DNA of 64,000 bases from NCBI RefSeq assembly GCF_000688455.1, contig NZ_JIAL01000001.1, forward strand, positions 372,001-436,000. Direction: 5' to 3'. A program made the translations under genes and the position numbers. Numbering within the stretch: position 1 is the first letter of the stretch; each line of letters begins with the position of its first letter. The notes beneath the pieces are model-generated. The model worked only from the letters and a program-made list of their open reading frames with translations. It ran no database searches and was not told the origin of the DNA. Shown here in pieces: positions 17,363-26,925 of the stretch. Source of the stretch: Pseudacidobacterium ailaaui. Its GTDB lineage: Bacteria; Acidobacteriota; Terriglobia; Terriglobales; Acidobacteriaceae.

Positions 17363-18043
17363 CTACGCCCGCGCGACACAAGTACGCTGCAGCAGTGCCT
17401 TGCGGCGGTTCGACAACCAGACTCTCCATCCTTCCAGCCCCTCTCCCGTAGTGCAGGACACCTCCAGGATTTCAATGCCAGGATGAACAAGCCGGGCATT
17501 GCTCTTCGCCTGATCGAGGTTGAACGGAACATGCGGCAGCAGGTCGGTTTTGGTCAGGACCAGAAGCTCCGATTTTGCGAAGATCGAGGGATATTTCAAG
17601 GGCTTGTCTTCGCCTTCGGTCACGCTGAGCAGGACGATCTTCGCCTCCTCTCCCAGGTCATAACTCGATGGACAAACCAGATTGCCGACGTTCTCGACGA
17701 TGAGCAGGTCGATGTCATCGAGTTGCCAGCGCTCAAGGGCGCGCTCAATCATCCGGCCATCAAGGTGACAGACGCCGCCGGTCGTGATCTGCTGCACCGG
17801 AAAACCGTAGCGAGCGAGGCGCTTCGCATCGTTCTCCGTCTGCAAATCGCCCGTCAACACGGCGATCCTTTCCTGCGGGCTGAAGCCCGCAAGCGTCCGT
17901 TCCAGCAAGGTGGTCTTACCCGAGCCGGGCGAACTGATGAGATTGAGGCATAGGATGCCGCGTTCTTCAAACCGCTCCCGCAGGGAGGCGGCGATGCGCT
18001 GATTTTCGTTCAGCACTTTCTTTTCCACGGGAATCACGGTCAT
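17363..18043 (-). CDS. hypB: Hydrogenase nickel-insertion GTPase HypB
   Basis: 226 residues. G-domain with Walker A SSPGSGKTT at residues 37-45, IENVGNLVCPSSYDLGE (metal site) and LTKTDLL (guanine recognition). There is no N-terminal histidine-rich nickel store, so nickel supply is left to other proteins. Overlaps hypA by 4 bases, and its stop abuts hypF. Confidence 0.95.
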   Translation of the reverse strand: MTVIPVEKKVLNENQRIAASLRERFEERGILCLNLISSPGSGKTTLLERTLAGFSPQERIAVLTGDLQTENDAKRLARYGFPVQQITTGGVCHLDGRMIERALERWQLDDIDLLIVENVGNLVCPSSYDLGEEAKIVLLSVTEGEDKPLKYPSIFAKSELLVLTKTDLLPHVPFNLDQAKSNARLVHPGIEILEVSCTTGEGLEGWRVWLSNRRKALLQRTCVARA

Positions 18044-18387
18044 GGTTCCTCCACTTCGACGTACGCCAAATCCAACTCGTTCCCTCCGATAAGGGCGGTG
18101 TCTTTTGCCTCACAGACGGGACAGGGACTGCTATAGATCTCGGACTCGAACTCGTGACCACACTGAAGACATCGATCCCGACGCGAACAGTACTCAATTT
18201 CAAAACCAACCTCATCCAGATCCGTTCCCTGCGTAAGGGCCGTGAAGGCAAAGCTCAGCGCGTCACGGTCTACGCCTGAGAGTGCGCCCACACGAATACC
18301 TACTTTGATCAGCTTCGAACCCGCACACCGGGCCGCCTCAGCCTGACTGGCTTCGATGATCGAGTTGGCGATGCCGATCTCGTGCAT
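18040..18387 (-). CDS. hypA: Hydrogenase nickel metallochaperone HypA
   Basis: 115 residues starting MHEIGIANSIIE, with the conserved N-terminal His2 that binds nickel, and a zinc ribbon with C-x2-C pairs CLQC and CPVC. It delivers nickel to the large subunit together with HypB. It lies between hypE (3 bases away) and hypB (4-base overlap). Confidence 0.95.
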   Translation of the reverse strand: MHEIGIANSIIEASQAEAARCAGSKLIKVGIRVGALSGVDRDALSFAFTALTQGTDLDEVGFEIEYCSRRDRCLQCGHEFESEIYSSPCPVCEAKDTALIGGNELDLAYVEVEEP

Positions 18388-18390
18388 AAT

Positions 18391-19431
18391 TCAGCAAATC
18401 CTCGGCAGAGGATCATTCGCGAGCATGTCCACTATCCGGACGGCTCCCAGTGCAGTCCGCATGGTGAGCAACCCTGGGTTTGCGCTTGTAACTTTGCCCA
18501 CGATGCTTGCACCCTGTCCCAGCGGATGGCCCGCCATGGTAGCCAGCAGGGTTGCAGCATCTTCGGGAGCGCTGACGATAAGCAACTTCCCTTCATTCGC
18601 GATGTAGAGCGGATCGAGTCCGAGAAGCTCACAGGCTCCGCGCACTTCCGGGCGCACAGGAATCGCGGCCTCCTCAAGCTGAATGCCCACATTGGACGCC
18701 TGGGCGATTTCGTTCAGGGCGCTCGCCACTCCTCCGCGCGTAGGGTCCCTCATGCAACGTATTTTGGCTCCCGTTGCCAGCAAGTCGGCGATCAGAAGAT
18801 GCAAAGGGGCCGTATCGCTGACAATTTCGGATTCAAAGGAAAGCCCTTCGCGTTCCGCAAGAATAGCGATACCGTGATCACCGACCGGACCGCTGAGCAG
18901 AACGGCATCACCGGATCTGGCCTGATCTGCCGACAGACATAAGCCGGTTTGCACAATCCCAATCCCAGCCGTATTGATAAACATCCCATCGCAGCTTCCT
19001 TTCTCGACAACCTTCGTATCACCCGTAACAATCTGCACGCCGGATTCTCGGGCGGCTTCTTTCATTGAAGCGATGATTTTCCGCAAATTCTCTATGGGAA
19101 ACCCTTCTTCGAGGATGAACGCGGCGCTCAGGAAAAGCGGCGTAGCCCCGCCCACTGCGAGATCGTTTACCGTTCCATGCACCGCGAGAGAGCCTATGTT
19201 TCCACCACGGAAGAAGAGCGGCTTCACAACGTAGGAGTCTGTTGAGAAAGCAAGCCTCGCGCCTCCAATCTCCAACAATGCCTGGTCATCCATTTTGCTG
19301 AGAATAGGATTGGCGAAGGCCGGAAGGACCGTGCTGCGAAAGAGGTCGGCCGAAAGTTTGCCGCCGCTGCCGTGACCAAGCAAGATGGTCTCTGTGTCGA
19401 AGATGGGAACAGGACAGATGAGCGGATTCAT
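18391..19431 (-). CDS. hypE: Hydrogenase maturation protein HypE
   Basis: 346 residues of the PurM/AIR-synthase-like family. The ATP region reads [13 protein letters not shown], and the protein ends PRIC, the conserved C-terminal cysteine that carries the thiocarbamate/thiocyanate delivered to iron by HypC-HypD. Overlaps hypD by 4 bases. Confidence 0.95.
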   Translation of the reverse strand: MNPLICPVPIFDTETILLGHGSGGKLSADLFRSTVLPAFANPILSKMDDQALLEIGGARLAFSTDSYVVKPLFFRGGNIGSLAVHGTVNDLAVGGATPLFLSAAFILEEGFPIENLRKIIASMKEAARESGVQIVTGDTKVVEKGSCDGMFINTAGIGIVQTGLCLSADQARSGDAVLLSGPVGDHGIAILAEREGLSFESEIVSDTAPLHLLIADLLATGAKIRCMRDPTRGGVASALNEIAQASNVGIQLEEAAIPVRPEVRGACELLGLDPLYIANEGKLLIVSAPEDAATLLATMAGHPLGQGASIVGKVTSANPGLLTMRTALGAVRIVDMLANDPLPRIC

Positions 19432-20531
19432 TGGATCGTCACCAAATCGTGCCTGCGATACTGGTAATAGGCCGAACAGGCGCCTTCAGACGATACCATC
19501 GGGGCGCCGAGAGGGCTTTCCGGAGTGCATGCCGTTCCGAACGCTGAGCAATCGGTCGGCTTCTTCAACCCTTTCAGTATCTCTGCGCTGATACAAACCG
19601 AGGGAGCTTCCGATATCGGTACTGTCAGGTCGAATACTTTATCGGCGTCCCAGGCGGCAAACTTGCTGCGCAGCCGCAGACCGCTTTGCGGGATCTCTCC
19701 CAGTCCCCGCCAGGACTGGTCAGCTACCTCAAAGACCTCTCCCAAAATGCGCTGCGCCTCGGGATTGCCACGGGCGCTGACAGAACGGGTGTATTCGTTG
19801 GCAAACTCAGCCCGTCCCTCTTCCAACATGGATACCACAGTATGGATAGCCTGCAACAAATCGACGGGCTCAAATCCCCCTACGACGATCGGTACGCGGA
19901 ACTCCTGGACCAAGTCTTCATAATCCTTGCAGCCTACGACCGTACAAACATGTCCCGGTGCAATAAAACCCTGAACTCGATTATCTGGAGAAGCGGTCAG
20001 AGCTCGGATTGCAGGAGGAACGAGAACGTGGGAAGCAAGTAGATAGAAATTATCCAGCCCCTCCCGATACGCCTGATAGACGGCCATAGCATTCGCTGGA
20101 GCGGTGGTCTCAAACCCTACTGCGAGAAAGACCACTTTTCGCTCCGGATAGAGCCGTGCGACCCGCAGCGCATCGAGCGGCGAGTACACCATGCGGACGT
20201 CCGCGCCACGTGCTTTAGCCGAGAGAAGGTCCGTCTTTGTGCCCGGGACGCGCAGCATATCTCCATACGAGACCAGGATCACGTCTTTGCGCAACGCCAA
20301 CTCAATCGCGCGGTCCAGAATACTGGCAGGAGTAACGCACACCGGGCATCCGGGGCCATGCACCAGCTGAATGCCCGCCGGAAGCAGTTCGTCGAGGCCG
20401 TACCGCATGATCGTATGAGTCTGTCCGCCACAGATCTCCATCAATATCCATGGCCGCGTCGCCTTGCGTTCAATTTCTCTCAGTAGACGCTTCGCCAATC
20501 CGCCATCACGATATTCATCGAGATATTTCAT
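19428..20531 (-). CDS. hypD: Hydrogenase Fe-CN/CO assembly protein HypD
   Basis: 367 residues. Conserved family motifs: CGGQTHTI near the start, [21 protein letters not shown] and [11 protein letters not shown], plus the C-terminal cysteines of the [4Fe4S] site. HypD is the scaffold on which Fe(CN)2CO is built with HypC. Overlaps both hypC and hypE by 4 bases. Confidence 0.95.
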   Translation of the reverse strand: MKYLDEYRDGGLAKRLLREIERKATRPWILMEICGGQTHTIMRYGLDELLPAGIQLVHGPGCPVCVTPASILDRAIELALRKDVILVSYGDMLRVPGTKTDLLSAKARGADVRMVYSPLDALRVARLYPERKVVFLAVGFETTAPANAMAVYQAYREGLDNFYLLASHVLVPPAIRALTASPDNRVQGFIAPGHVCTVVGCKDYEDLVQEFRVPIVVGGFEPVDLLQAIHTVVSMLEEGRAEFANEYTRSVSARGNPEAQRILGEVFEVADQSWRGLGEIPQSGLRLRSKFAAWDADKVFDLTVPISEAPSVCISAEILKGLKKPTDCSAFGTACTPESPLGAPMVSSEGACSAYYQYRRHDLVTIQ

Positions 20532-20803
20532 AAACGCTCTCCTGCTGTCTCAGGCTCACCGCCAGGCAATTCGCCCTCGAGCATTCCCATCTGTTGCAGC
20601 GCCCGATAGGTCAGTTCTGCCTCTTCGGCGTCAATCCGACTAATGGCGAAACCCACATGCACCAAAACGTAATCGCCGAGAACCACCTCCGGAAGGAAGT
20701 CGAGAGAGACCGGTTGGGTCACGCCGCCGAACTGCACGCGTCCGATGCGAAGGGAGTTTTCGGTTCCCACTGAGATCACTTTTCCGGGGATTGCGAGACA
20801 CAT
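20528..20803 (-). CDS. hypC: Hydrogenase maturation chaperone HypC
   Basis: 91 residues starting [10 protein letters not shown]; Cys2 is the iron-ligand residue of HypC/HybG proteins. The start at 20803 gives this canonical N-terminus and overlaps the end of the protease gene by 28 bases. It shuttles the iron moiety between HypD and the large-subunit precursor. Confidence 0.93.
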   Translation of the reverse strand: MCLAIPGKVISVGTENSLRIGRVQFGGVTQPVSLDFLPEVVLGDYVLVHVGFAISRIDAEEAELTYRALQQMGMLEGELPGGEPETAGERL

Positions 20804-21342
20804 GCGCCATATCTCCTTTGTCGAACGACCAGATCTGGAAAGGGATGGAAGCTCAGGCCTGTGGGATCGCGCACCCATTCTTCGATCTGCCGCAGCGCAG
20901 CTTCGATCAGTCCTTTCTGCGACGCTTCGACAGCGGGAGTGAGGGCCGTCCCCCAATCCGACGATTCCGGCTGGCTGCCGAGCAGAACAACCTCCATGCT
21001 TGGCGCGTCCATCAGTCGCAGCACGTTGATCAGGTCGGAAAGTCCAAGCAGATGAACGCTCTTCGACGTTGGAAGATGCATGAGTTCCTGGCCCGCAAAA
21101 CGAGTCAATGTGCCCGGGACTGCTCCGGTATCCACCGCGTCCAACACCAACAAGTGCGAGACGCCATAGAGCGCATGCACGAGATCAAGTCCGAGGGTTC
21201 CACCTTCGATCGTCTCAATCCCCGAAGGAAATCGGACATGCTCTGCCAGTTTCCGCAAGGTGAGCATCCCGACTGCATCGTCGGTGCGCATCAGGTTACC
21301 CAGCCCGAGGACGCGGATCTTGATGGTTTCGGCTCCACTCAT
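20776..21342 (-). CDS. Hydrogenase large-subunit maturation endopeptidase (HyaD/HupD family)
   Basis: 188 residues. It has the family N-terminus VLGLGNLMRTDDAVG, the mid motif LLVLDAVDTGAVPG and a conserved His in KSVHLLGLSDL. It removes the C-terminal peptide of the large subunit after nickel insertion. It lies 29 bases downstream of the large-subunit gene, its expected substrate. Confidence 0.9.
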   Translation of the reverse strand: MSGAETIKIRVLGLGNLMRTDDAVGMLTLRKLAEHVRFPSGIETIEGGTLGLDLVHALYGVSHLLVLDAVDTGAVPGTLTRFAGQELMHLPTSKSVHLLGLSDLINVLRLMDAPSMEVVLLGSQPESSDWGTALTPAVEASQKGLIEAALRQIEEWVRDPTGLSFHPFPDLVVRQRRYGACVSQSPEK

Positions 21343-21370
21343 AAACCGCCTTTACCTTCCAAAACAGTTT

Positions 21371-23086
21371 CTAGAACACCAGGGCCTCGCTGAGGTGTGC
21401 GTTGCCTTTGGCCTCAAGGACATGTACGGCGCAGGCCATGCAGGGATCGAAAGAATGCACGGTCCGCAAAACTTCCAGTGGCCTTTCCGGATCAACCATC
21501 GGCGTTCCCTGGAGCGCAGCCTCGTAGGCTCCGCGCTGTCCCTTTGCGTCACGAGGGCCAGCGTTCCAAGTCGAAGGAACGACCGCCTGGTAATTCACGA
21601 TCTTCTTGTCCTCGATCTCGACCCAATGCCCCAACGAGCCGCGCGGAGCTTCATGAAGGCCGAACCCTTGGCAGGACCTCGGCCAGGTGTCAGGGTTCCA
21701 TTTTTCTCCGTTATGAATGCGAAGATTTCCGTGTGCCATGTTGTCGTCCAACTGGGCCACCCAACCGGAGAGCTGGCTCACCATGATCTCCGCCTCCAGA
21801 GCTCGCGCAGCGATGCGTCCCATGGTCGAACAAAGGGCGGACGGCGGGAGGCTGAGCTTCCCGAGCACATCGTCGACAATCTTTTTTACCTGCTCATTGC
21901 CTGAGGCATAGGCGATGAGCGTCCGGGCGAGAGGTCCCACCTCCATTGGGGTGTCATCGTACCTTGGAGACTTCACCCACGAGTACTTCTCGTCCGTTTT
22001 CAGGAAGTCATAGGGCGGTTTTGGTCCCGAGTACTTCGGGTTCGTCTCACCTTGGGAAGGATGTTTCGCGACCTGATCTCCTTCGGCGTAGTTGTACCAG
22101 GAGTGTGTGACATATTCCGACACGTGGCTCGGATCGAGCGGATGCACAGTCGAAAGATCGCGCCCGAGAACAATCCCACGCGGAAACATAAAGCCTGCCG
22201 GGTCCTTGATGTTTCCATTGGTGTAGTCTCCATACGCCATATAGTTCCCGAGACCCTGGCCGTGTTGGAACCAGTCCTTGTAGAAGCCCGCGATGGCCAG
22301 AACATCCGGCATATACACCTGGCGCACGAACGACTGCGCATTCGCGACCAGTTGATTGAGTAAAGTGATGCGCTCCGGATTGATCACTGCATCCGGTTCA
22401 TTCCCATCCATGGCGGTTGCCATACCGCCCACCAGATAGCTTTGCGGGTGTGGATTCTTTCCGCCCAGGACCGCTTGCACGCGAATGAATTCACGCTGGA
22501 CATCCAGGGCCTCGATGTAGTGCGCGACCGCGAGGAGGTTTACCTCTGGCGGAAGCTTATAGGCCGGATGGCCCCAGTAGCCGCTGCTGAAGAGGCTCAA
22601 CTGCCCGCTCGAAACAAGCGCCTTTACCCTGTCCTGTATACCTCTAAAATAGCTTGTGCTCGATTTTGGCCAATCGGAGATGGATTGCGCAAGTTGCGAC
22701 GTTTTTGCCGGATCAGCCTTCAGGGCGAGAGTTACGTCAACCCAATCAAGCGCATGGAGATGATAGAAGTGAATAATATGGTCCTGGACATTCTGGGTCC
22801 CGGCGATGATGTTGCGGACGAGAGTTGCGTTTTCCGGCACTTCAATCCCCAACGCATCTTCGACAGCCCTCACCGATGCCAGAGCATGGACAGTAGTACA
22901 GACCCCGCAGATGCGTTGCGCCCATATCCAGGCCTCACGAGGATCGCGCCCGCGCAGGATCTGTTCGATTCCGCGGAACATGGTCCCGGAACTCCAGGCA
23001 TCGGATACAGTATTGCCTTCGACTTCAACCTCGATGCGAAGATGTCCTTCTATCCGCGTTACAGGATCAATCACAACACGTGCCAT
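21371..23086 (-). CDS. [NiFe] hydrogenase group 1-like large (catalytic) subunit
   Basis: 571 residues. N-terminal IDPVTRIEGHLRIEVEV, first nickel motif RICGVCTTVHALAS and second nickel motif DPCMACAVH near the C-terminus. A 16-residue tail (VLEAKGNAHLSEALVF) follows the last His and is the peptide removed on maturation. It takes up or evolves H2 in complex with the small subunit, which here is encoded on the other strand 1.9 kb away. It heads the minus-strand maturation operon and is preceded by a Crp/Fnr-type palindrome at 23242. Confidence 0.95.
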   Translation of the reverse strand: MARVVIDPVTRIEGHLRIEVEVEGNTVSDAWSSGTMFRGIEQILRGRDPREAWIWAQRICGVCTTVHALASVRAVEDALGIEVPENATLVRNIIAGTQNVQDHIIHFYHLHALDWVDVTLALKADPAKTSQLAQSISDWPKSSTSYFRGIQDRVKALVSSGQLSLFSSGYWGHPAYKLPPEVNLLAVAHYIEALDVQREFIRVQAVLGGKNPHPQSYLVGGMATAMDGNEPDAVINPERITLLNQLVANAQSFVRQVYMPDVLAIAGFYKDWFQHGQGLGNYMAYGDYTNGNIKDPAGFMFPRGIVLGRDLSTVHPLDPSHVSEYVTHSWYNYAEGDQVAKHPSQGETNPKYSGPKPPYDFLKTDEKYSWVKSPRYDDTPMEVGPLARTLIAYASGNEQVKKIVDDVLGKLSLPPSALCSTMGRIAARALEAEIMVSQLSGWVAQLDDNMAHGNLRIHNGEKWNPDTWPRSCQGFGLHEAPRGSLGHWVEIEDKKIVNYQAVVPSTWNAGPRDAKGQRGAYEAALQGTPMVDPERPLEVLRTVHSFDPCMACAVHVLEAKGNAHLSEALVF

Positions 23087-23241
23087 CTATATCTCCTTCA
23101 CAGGTCTTGCTGTTTTGCCAAGAACCCTCCACGCCATCCTCGATAGCACCTTGAGGCGCTCTGCTCCGCCTCGCCACCAAACTGAAAACTTGCCGCCAAA
23201 TTACGCTCCCTAGAATCCTACGCCCGAAAAGGCCATCTGTA

Positions 23242-23257
23242 TGTGACACCCATCACA
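23242..23257. promoter_or_regulatory. Crp/Fnr-type palindrome upstream of the hydrogenase large-subunit operon
   Basis: TGTGACACCCATCACA, both half-sites exact. Its centre is about 163 bases upstream of the large-subunit ATG. The 23087-23325 stretch holds no gene. Confidence 0.72.
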
Positions 23258-23325
23258 GTCGGTGCATTTGGGCGCTGCCTCCCATTTGTGAAGTACTGCA
23301 TCTATTAACAGCTGATGCCGCTCGC

Positions 23326-23691
23326 TCACAAGAGCAGCAGTATCGCGGCCCCGGCAAGCGACAGAGCCTTCAACATGTGCGCGAACTCGCTGAGCCGCAT
23401 ATAAGAATCCGTCTCGTTCCAGAACCGGTGGAGGAAGAATGGAGCCGGGAATATGATGCCGAAGAGCAAAGCCGATCCGATCCATCCGTGCCAGTCGAAG
23501 AGAACGAAACCACCTCCGCCAACCATCATCACGACCGTCAAGAGCGTGGCCGCCCGCGGGAGCGGCACTCCCTTTCGTTTGAGCAACAAGGAGTGCTCGC
23601 GGAAGTTGATGAGATGGCTCATTCCCATCGCGATGAAGTAACTGACAAATAGAACTCGTCCTAGCAGCAACAGAGGGAATGGCAGATGCAT
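23326..23691 (-). CDS. DoxX-like small membrane protein
   Basis: 121 residues from ATG at 23691 (GGAG upstream). Four predicted membrane segments; the motif FVSYFIAMGMSHLINFREH followed by KGVPLP resembles the DoxX family start. A TTG start overlapping the desaturase stop is also possible but weaker. It sits downstream of the desaturase and between the hydrogenase halves. The biochemical role is unknown; DoxX-type proteins have been tied to quinone-linked redox or membrane stress. Confidence 0.65.
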   Translation of the reverse strand: MHLPFPLLLLGRVLFVSYFIAMGMSHLINFREHSLLLKRKGVPLPRAATLLTVVMMVGGGGFVLFDWHGWIGSALLFGIIFPAPFFLHRFWNETDSYMRLSEFAHMLKALSLAGAAILLLL

Positions 23692-23732
23692 CGTTGAGGC
23701 TCCATGTTCAAGGAAATGTCCGTATTGTTCCT

Positions 23733-24581
23733 TCAAAAGACGATCTTGCTCCTGAGATCCGGCGCGACCCGGTCGATACGGCGCGAGAGCTCCGGGAGGT
23801 GACAGGTCGGGACGCGCGGAAAAAGGTGATGTTCAATGTGAAGGAACATATTGAATGTGATCCGATTCTTGATTCGGTTATGAAGAGTTCGCGCAAGGTA
23901 GTGTGTCCGGTCGCAGTGGTGGTGGACGGTCCACACCGCGAAGAAAGCAGTCATGCATTGGCCAACCAGCATGGCGGCTAGGTGGTATCGGAGTACGCTG
24001 CTATGCAAGAACCCGAGAACCATCGCAATCCAGACCGCGCTCATCAGGAGTTCGCCGAGAATGGTCATGCGCAGTTTCCGATTCCCATGTCGCAGAGCCG
24101 TGACGTGCAGAAGAACGGGAAAGAAAGGTCCAAACAGCAACGCCTGCCACGCCGGCATCTCCGCACTGCGCCCTTCTACGTCCCCCTCGCCCAGCTTGAG
24201 CTTATGGTGGCGCAGGTGATTGAACTGAACCGCGTGCATTGATCCCAACATCACAAAGCTCATGATCCAGAGGACAATGTCGGTACTCCTGCGCGACATC
24301 CCAAGCGCGGTGTGAAAGGCGTTGTGGACGACTCGCAGCCCCGTAAGGAAAAAGAAAAACGAGAAACCAAGTGCCAGCACGTAATGGCCGTACCCAGCCA
24401 TTACCAGCGATGCGGCAAGCCATGCAGCGGGCAATAGTGGTTCCGCGAGAACTTCGCTCGGATGCACAGGCACCAGGTCGCGCCATTCGACCGACCGAAG
24501 CCTCGGGTCGTGAAAAACGGCCGGCCTTGCATCGGGAACAGTTTGAGTTGGCGGCATTGCCGCGCCCATCTCGGGAGCCAT
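23733..24581 (-). CDS. Membrane fatty acid desaturase-like protein
   Basis: 282 residues with the three histidine boxes of membrane di-iron desaturases: HNAFH, HLRHH and HIEHHLFPRV, plus a further HHHCDRTHY segment and paired membrane helices. It probably introduces double bonds or hydroxyls into lipids using O2. A Crp/Fnr-type palindrome lies about 77 bases upstream and may serve this gene and/or the divergent hydrogenase small subunit. An O2-using enzyme between hydrogenase genes is unusual. Confidence 0.85.
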   Translation of the reverse strand: MAPEMGAAMPPTQTVPDARPAVFHDPRLRSVEWRDLVPVHPSEVLAEPLLPAAWLAASLVMAGYGHYVLALGFSFFFFLTGLRVVHNAFHTALGMSRRSTDIVLWIMSFVMLGSMHAVQFNHLRHHKLKLGEGDVEGRSAEMPAWQALLFGPFFPVLLHVTALRHGNRKLRMTILGELLMSAVWIAMVLGFLHSSVLRYHLAAMLVGQCMTAFFAVWTVHHHCDRTHYLARTLHNRIKNRITFNMFLHIEHHLFPRVPTCHLPELSRRIDRVAPDLRSKIVF

Positions 24582-24946
24582 CTGTGTTCCTTCGTGATTC
24601 GGAATTAAGAACTCGTTTGTATCTATAACAATGAAATTTGTTTTATCTGTGTGATGGCTATCACAGCGTTCGGACCGATCTCAGGGGAATAATGGCTGCC
24701 AAGCCAGAACGCTCTTCGGTGCTCCGCACCTCACCTTGCAGGAAACGCGGTGCTACCCGAGGCGCGACATCAATGTCCGAAGTGAGAATTCTCTGTTTTA
24801 ACGTAAGTGCCAAAAGCTTGAGGGGCGTGTGAGTTGGAACGTGGACCGAAGCGCCACGCACTTCATCTTGAAGAGGCTCGATTGAATACCGATCTTTGCG
24901 TCGATCGACCGATCCATGAAGTATCTCGAAGCAACGTGGAGAATCT
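24582..24946. other. Divergent intergenic region between desaturase and hydrogenase small-subunit genes
   Basis: 365 bases without a gene. Contains the palindrome at 24650-24665 and should carry the promoters for both directions. Nothing else is recognised. Confidence 0.6.
24650..24665. promoter_or_regulatory. Crp/Fnr-type palindrome between desaturase and hydrogenase small subunit
   Basis: TGTGATGGCTATCACA, both half-sites exact and only two bases different from the site at 14910. It is about 77 bases from the desaturase start and about 290 from the small-subunit start. Confidence 0.75.
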
Positions 24947-26080
24947 ATGACAGACGAATTGCCCGAAATTGACCTGAGATCGGCGCTGGAGGCTCATGGG
25001 ATCTCCCGGCGCCAGTTCGTGAAATTTTGCAGCACGATGGTGGCAACCCTGGCGCTCCCTCCTCGCTACCTTGGGGCAGTCGTAAAGGCTCTGGACAAGA
25101 CCACGCGCCCGGTTCTGGTTTGGCTTGAATTTCAAGATTGCGCCGGCAATTCCGAATCCATGCTCCGATCCGGGCATCCCACGGTCGGCGATTTCGTGTT
25201 GGAGCTTCTCTCCTGGGAATACCACGAGCTCATTATGGCGGGAGCCGGCAAACAAGCCGAAGATGCGCTCGAACGGGTGATGCGCGAGCATAAGGGCGAA
25301 TATATTGTCGTCGTCGAGGGAGCAATCCCGACGGCTGACGACGGGGTCTACTGCACGATTGGTGGTAAGACAGCCCACGACATTGCCAGGCGCGTCTGCG
25401 CAAATGCCGCTGTCAACATCGCGGTCGGTGCATGCGCATGGGATGGCGGCCTGGTTCGGTCGAATCCGAATCCGACCGGCGCGGTTGGATTGCAGGAGGC
25501 GGTACCCGGGCTTAAGAACCTGGTAAATCTGGGCGGCTGCCCTCACAATCCAGCCAACACCGCCGCAGTTCTAGTCCACTATCTAACCTTCCGTGAATTG
25601 CCCGCACTTGACCAGTACAACCGGCCATTGTTCGCGTACGGCAACATCATCCACGACCAATGTGAGCGTCGCGCCCATTACGATGCGGGACGGTACGTCG
25701 AAGAGTGGGGCGACGAAGGGAGCCGCAAGGGCTGGTGCCTTTACAAGATGGGATGCAAAGGGCCCGAAGCCACCTATAACTGTCCGACGGTTCGTTGGAA
25801 TGAGGCAACCAGTTGGCCCGTCAAGTCTGGACACGGCTGTATCGCCTGCGCGTCGCCCCGTTTCTGGGACACGAAATCGCCTTTCTATGACCGCTTGCCG
25901 AAGGTGCCGGGCTTTGGCGTCGACGTGAAGGCATCCGACATTGGATGGGTAGCGACGGGTGCAGTGGGTGTAGCCATGGTAGCCCAGGTCGTAGGCAACA
26001 TTGTGCGAGACAACATTAGACCCAAGCACCTGCCCCCGGAAGAACCACCATCTGATTCTGCCGGGGCACCGCAGGCGTGA
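24947..26080 (+). CDS. [NiFe] hydrogenase small (electron-transfer) subunit with Tat signal
   Basis: 377 residues. A twin-arginine signal (SRRQFVKFC, residues 20-28) and a C-terminal membrane anchor (about 325-350) place it on the periplasmic face. Fe-S ligands of the other clusters are recognisable (AVGACAWDGG, GGCPHNP, HDQCERRAHYD, CLYKMGCKG, CPTVRWN, HGCIACASPRFWD). The proximal-cluster entry reads DCAGNSE: only C65 is present and the second Cys of the usual CxxC is N68. It lacks the extra cysteines of O2-tolerant 6Cys enzymes. The cytochrome b gene follows 48 bases later. Confidence 0.93.
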   Translation: MTDELPEIDLRSALEAHGISRRQFVKFCSTMVATLALPPRYLGAVVKALDKTTRPVLVWLEFQDCAGNSESMLRSGHPTVGDFVLELLSWEYHELIMAGAGKQAEDALERVMREHKGEYIVVVEGAIPTADDGVYCTIGGKTAHDIARRVCANAAVNIAVGACAWDGGLVRSNPNPTGAVGLQEAVPGLKNLVNLGGCPHNPANTAAVLVHYLTFRELPALDQYNRPLFAYGNIIHDQCERRAHYDAGRYVEEWGDEGSRKGWCLYKMGCKGPEATYNCPTVRWNEATSWPVKSGHGCIACASPRFWDTKSPFYDRLPKVPGFGVDVKASDIGWVATGAVGVAMVAQVVGNIVRDNIRPKHLPPEEPPSDSAGAPQA

Positions 26081-26127
26081 GGATCGATCGCCCGTTCGGT
26101 TAGAGAGCAGCATCAACGGAGATAGCG

Positions 26128-26925
26128 ATGAAGAAAACACAACGGCAGGTGGGACCTAACGCCGCCTGGAAGAACCCAGCTCCCGGGCAGGTACGAGTGT
26201 ATGTCTGGGAGTGGCCGGTGCGCATCAGCCACTGGATCATCGTGATTACGATCATCTCTCTCTCAATTACGGGCTACTATATGCACGCTCCCTACGTCGC
26301 CGCGGGTGGCAGAACCGCGTACGTCATGGGCACGATGCGTTTTGTGCATCTGGTCTCAGCATTCGCATTTCTCATCGCGGTTCTGATACGGATGTATTGG
26401 TTCCTTTTCGCGAACCGCTGGGCGCACTGGAACCAGTACATCCCCACCACAAAGAAGCGACTTGCCAACCTGATTGCCGTCGGCAAGTATTACGCATTCA
26501 TGGCGTGGTCTCCGGTTCGTTATATCGGACACAATCCTATGGCGGGCGCCGCTTACGCTGTGGTCTATGCGATGGCGATCGTCGAAATTCTCACAGGCTT
26601 TGTGCTCTACTCTCAAATCCTCGGCAGCAGGACTCTGAGCTTCTTTTTCGGTTGGGTTCCGCGCTTGATCGACATCCAGTGGATTCGAGAGATCCATTTC
26701 CTGATTATGTTCGGGTTCTGGATGTTCTTCATCCACCACATCTATACGGCGATTCTTGTTTCGGTCGAGGAGGAGAACGGCTTGATGGACAGCATTTTCA
26801 GCGGATATAAATTCGTTCCTCAACAGGAACTGCTGAGAGATCCAGCGGTGGAAGAGCTGGAACCGAACCTCGAGACCGCGCCGGTTCGCTCAGCCGAGGA
26901 AGAACGCTCTCATAGTACCGTTTGA
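26128..26925 (+). CDS. Ni/Fe-hydrogenase b-type cytochrome (HyaC/HupC-like)
   Basis: 265 residues, four to five membrane helices. The first begins VYVWEWPVRISHWIIV, with the family's conserved heme-ligand His; later His residues are in MRFVHLVSAFAF and the REIHFLIMFGFWMFFIHHIY helix. It anchors the hydrogenase and passes electrons to quinone. It is the last gene of the plus-strand hydrogenase pair. Confidence 0.93.
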   Translation: MKKTQRQVGPNAAWKNPAPGQVRVYVWEWPVRISHWIIVITIISLSITGYYMHAPYVAAGGRTAYVMGTMRFVHLVSAFAFLIAVLIRMYWFLFANRWAHWNQYIPTTKKRLANLIAVGKYYAFMAWSPVRYIGHNPMAGAAYAVVYAMAIVEILTGFVLYSQILGSRTLSFFFGWVPRLIDIQWIREIHFLIMFGFWMFFIHHIYTAILVSVEEENGLMDSIFSGYKFVPQQELLRDPAVEELEPNLETAPVRSAEEERSHSTV

